A stretch of DNA of 64,000 nt, taken from assembly GCF_002214185.1 (NCBI RefSeq), contig NZ_CP022161.1, positions 372,001-436,000 of the forward strand. The letters run 5' to 3'. The notes beneath the pieces were generated by a model, which was given only the letters and a program-made list of their open reading frames with translations, was not told where the DNA came from and did no database searches. The DNA comes from Streptomyces capitiformicae. Lineage in GTDB: Bacteria > Actinomycetota > Actinomycetes > Streptomycetales > Streptomycetaceae. The stretch's first letter is position 1. Every line of letters begins with the position of its first letter. The position numbers and the translations under genes were made by a program. This document shows, in pieces, positions 63,036-64,000 of this stretch.

Positions 63036-63705
63036 CCCAGATCCGGTCCTCCGTCAGGTATCGGTCCACCTTCAGCCCCGCCTCGTCCATCGCCTCCTCG
63101 AACTGTTCCTTGGTGAGCGGCCGTGTACGGAACGTCTGGGTCCACTCCCCGTCCGGGAAGAAGTACTCGACGAACACGGAGTTGACCCCGTCTCCGATCG
63201 GTTCGGTCGAGGCTATGCGGACGGTGAAGCCGCGGGGGTCGACCCGCTCCCGTGGCACGTTGGTGTGGTAGTCCTCCCCTTCCCGCTGGATCAGTACGAA
63301 GCCGTCGTCCGCGACGTGCCGCAGGCAGGTGGCGAGCATCCCGCGGCGTACCTCGGGGTCTCCGGTGTGGACGAGGAACGACGCGAGCAGCACGACGTCG
63401 AACTTCTCATCCAGGGCGAGCCCTTCGATCGGGCTGCATATCGTCCGGGCGCCGCGCACCCGTTCCAGCATCTCGGCCGACTCGTCGACGGCCGTGACGG
63501 TGAAGCCCCGCTCGATCAGTGGATGGGTCATGCGGCCCACCCCGCTCCCCAGTTCGAGAATGCGCGCACCCCTGGGCGCGACGCCCGCGATGATCTCCGG
63601 CTCGTCCCCCACCGGCAGCCGCGAGTACAGCTCGACCGCGCAGCCGTCCGGGGTGATCGCACCGGGTCCGGTCCCCTTGTAGCCCTCACGCATCTGAATG
63701 CTCAT
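62971..63705 (-). CDS. Class I SAM-dependent methyltransferase
   Basis: This 244-residue protein has motif I ARILELGSGVGRMTHPLIER near residue 44, the acidic strand 2 TVTAVDESAEMLERV, DVVLLASFLVHTGDPEVRRG and VADDGFVLIQREGEDYHTNV. The order and size fit small-molecule methyltransferases such as those for secondary metabolites; the substrate is unknown. ATG 63705 was chosen since the earlier frame to 63813 lacks a ribosome site, though the one here is weak. The C-terminus is altered by the 18-bp repeat. Confidence 0.85.
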   Translation of the reverse strand: MSIQMREGYKGTGPGAITPDGCAVELYSRLPVGDEPEIIAGVAPRGARILELGSGVGRMTHPLIERGFTVTAVDESAEMLERVRGARTICSPIEGLALDEKFDVVLLASFLVHTGDPEVRRGMLATCLRHVADDGFVLIQREGEDYHTNVPRERVDPRGFTVRIASTEPIGDGVNSVFVEYFFPDGEWTQTFRTRPLTKEQFEEAMDEAGLKVDRYLTEDRIWVKAVCRWGDGGAGGVKAVPVG

Positions 63706-63793
63706 ATCCGTCCAACGGCCCGTCTGTGCTTGGGCGTTCCGCCCATCGGTCACCCGATGGGGTGAACATGCACGGTCGAGGCACGCTGGTGTC

Positions 63794-64000
63794 TCACCAC
63801 GCGAACCACCCATGCCCGCTGTACCAGTGGCGCCCCGCCCGCAGATGGTCTCCGACGGCCCGTTCGAGGCTGGTCCGGCGCGGCAGTGTCTCCAGCGGCA
63901 GGTCAGGGTCTCCGAACACGAACCGCACGGGCAGATGGTCCTCCGGTTCGCGGTTCCCGCAGCTGATCCGGAACCGCTCCTGGAAGCGGACGATGTTGGA
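63794..64000 (-). CDS. 3' part of a gene cut by the right edge
   Basis: Sixty-eight codons plus stop are visible on the minus strand, reading SNIVRFQERFRISCGNRE, then DHLPVRFVFGDPDLPLETLP and ending RAGRHWYSGHGWFAW. It lies 89 bp upstream of the methyltransferase start on the same strand. Good codon bias supports it; I do not recognise the family from this part. Confidence 0.6.
   Translation of the reverse strand, partial: SNIVRFQERFRISCGNREPEDHLPVRFVFGDPDLPLETLPRRTSLERAVGDHLRAGRHWYSGHGWFAW

Noticed and set aside
62801..63271. Pro/Ser-rich open frame at the right end
   Set aside because: Antisense to the methyltransferase gene and its 18-bp repeats; no domain or ribosome site.

Overview
The window is about 64 kb of very high G+C DNA whose codon use (third positions nearly all G or C), Shine-Dalgarno spacing, frequent GTG starts and gene families (mycothiol-type isomerase, DUF397/XRE/ATPase triad, SAM-methyltransferase PF04672, TerD proteins, MmyB regulator) all point to a Streptomyces chromosome, probably a core region: uvrA, the MBL hydrolase, aroQ, TerC, TerD and uvrB follow each other in an order I recall from other streptomycetes. 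No window-wide search was possible, so family names rest on motifs I could read in the translations.

Layout. 1-6.5 kb: a helix-turn-helix-like protein, a PfkB sugar kinase, a decayed MmyB-type regulator, uvrA, a mycothiol-dependent isomerase family protein. 6.5-11.7 kb: an MBL-fold hydrolase gene interrupted by an integrative element of about 4.5 kb. The element carries a large serine recombinase, two small single-pass membrane proteins and a replacement 3' end for the target gene; the displaced original 3' end lies beyond attR. One cargo gene sits between two ~112-bp imperfect direct repeats, each with internal dyad symmetry. 12-14.7 kb: a three-gene amino-acid-type ABC importer with translationally coupled genes. 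14.7-17.7 kb: aroQ, an S66 peptidase, an MFS transporter. 17.8-24.2 kb: TerC-family membrane protein behind a probable manganese riboswitch, a TerD/ATPase-like fusion, TerD, uvrB. 24-33.6 kb: MHYT sensor, secreted glycerophosphodiesterase, O6-alkylguanine methyltransferase, pseudouridine catabolism pair (psuG plus kinase), methyltransferase, CorA, CBS protein, uridine-kinase-like protein, DUF2293 and DUF1772 proteins.

33.7-47.7 kb: an orphan gltD-type oxidoreductase, AhpD-like protein, MocR regulator, PEP-utilising enzyme with its coupled membrane protein, membrane tyrosine phosphatase, SAM-methyltransferase, and the XRE/DUF397 pair facing a HATPase protein across a promoter region with three inverted repeats; then a known type of dispersed Streptomyces repeat and an ABC exporter. 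47.8-53 kb: amidohydrolase, FUSC transporter with a REP-like palindrome inserted in its coding sequence, a tRNA-like locus in which the 3' half precedes the 5' half (candidate circularly permuted tRNA), a conserved hypothetical and a broken small gene. 53-64 kb: GNAT protein, a GntR-controlled NCS1 transporter/racemase pair with a perfect 14-bp operator, a secreted LamG/cysteine-peptidase-like protein, prolyl aminopeptidase, family-5-like uracil-DNA glycosylase, S4 RNA-binding protein, DoxX, a methyltransferase and a partial gene at the right edge.

The most unusual items are the gene-restoring integrative element with its repeat-flanked cargo, the permuted tRNA-like locus at 51.5 kb, the REP-like palindromes inside reading frames, and the TerD/ATPase-like fusion.
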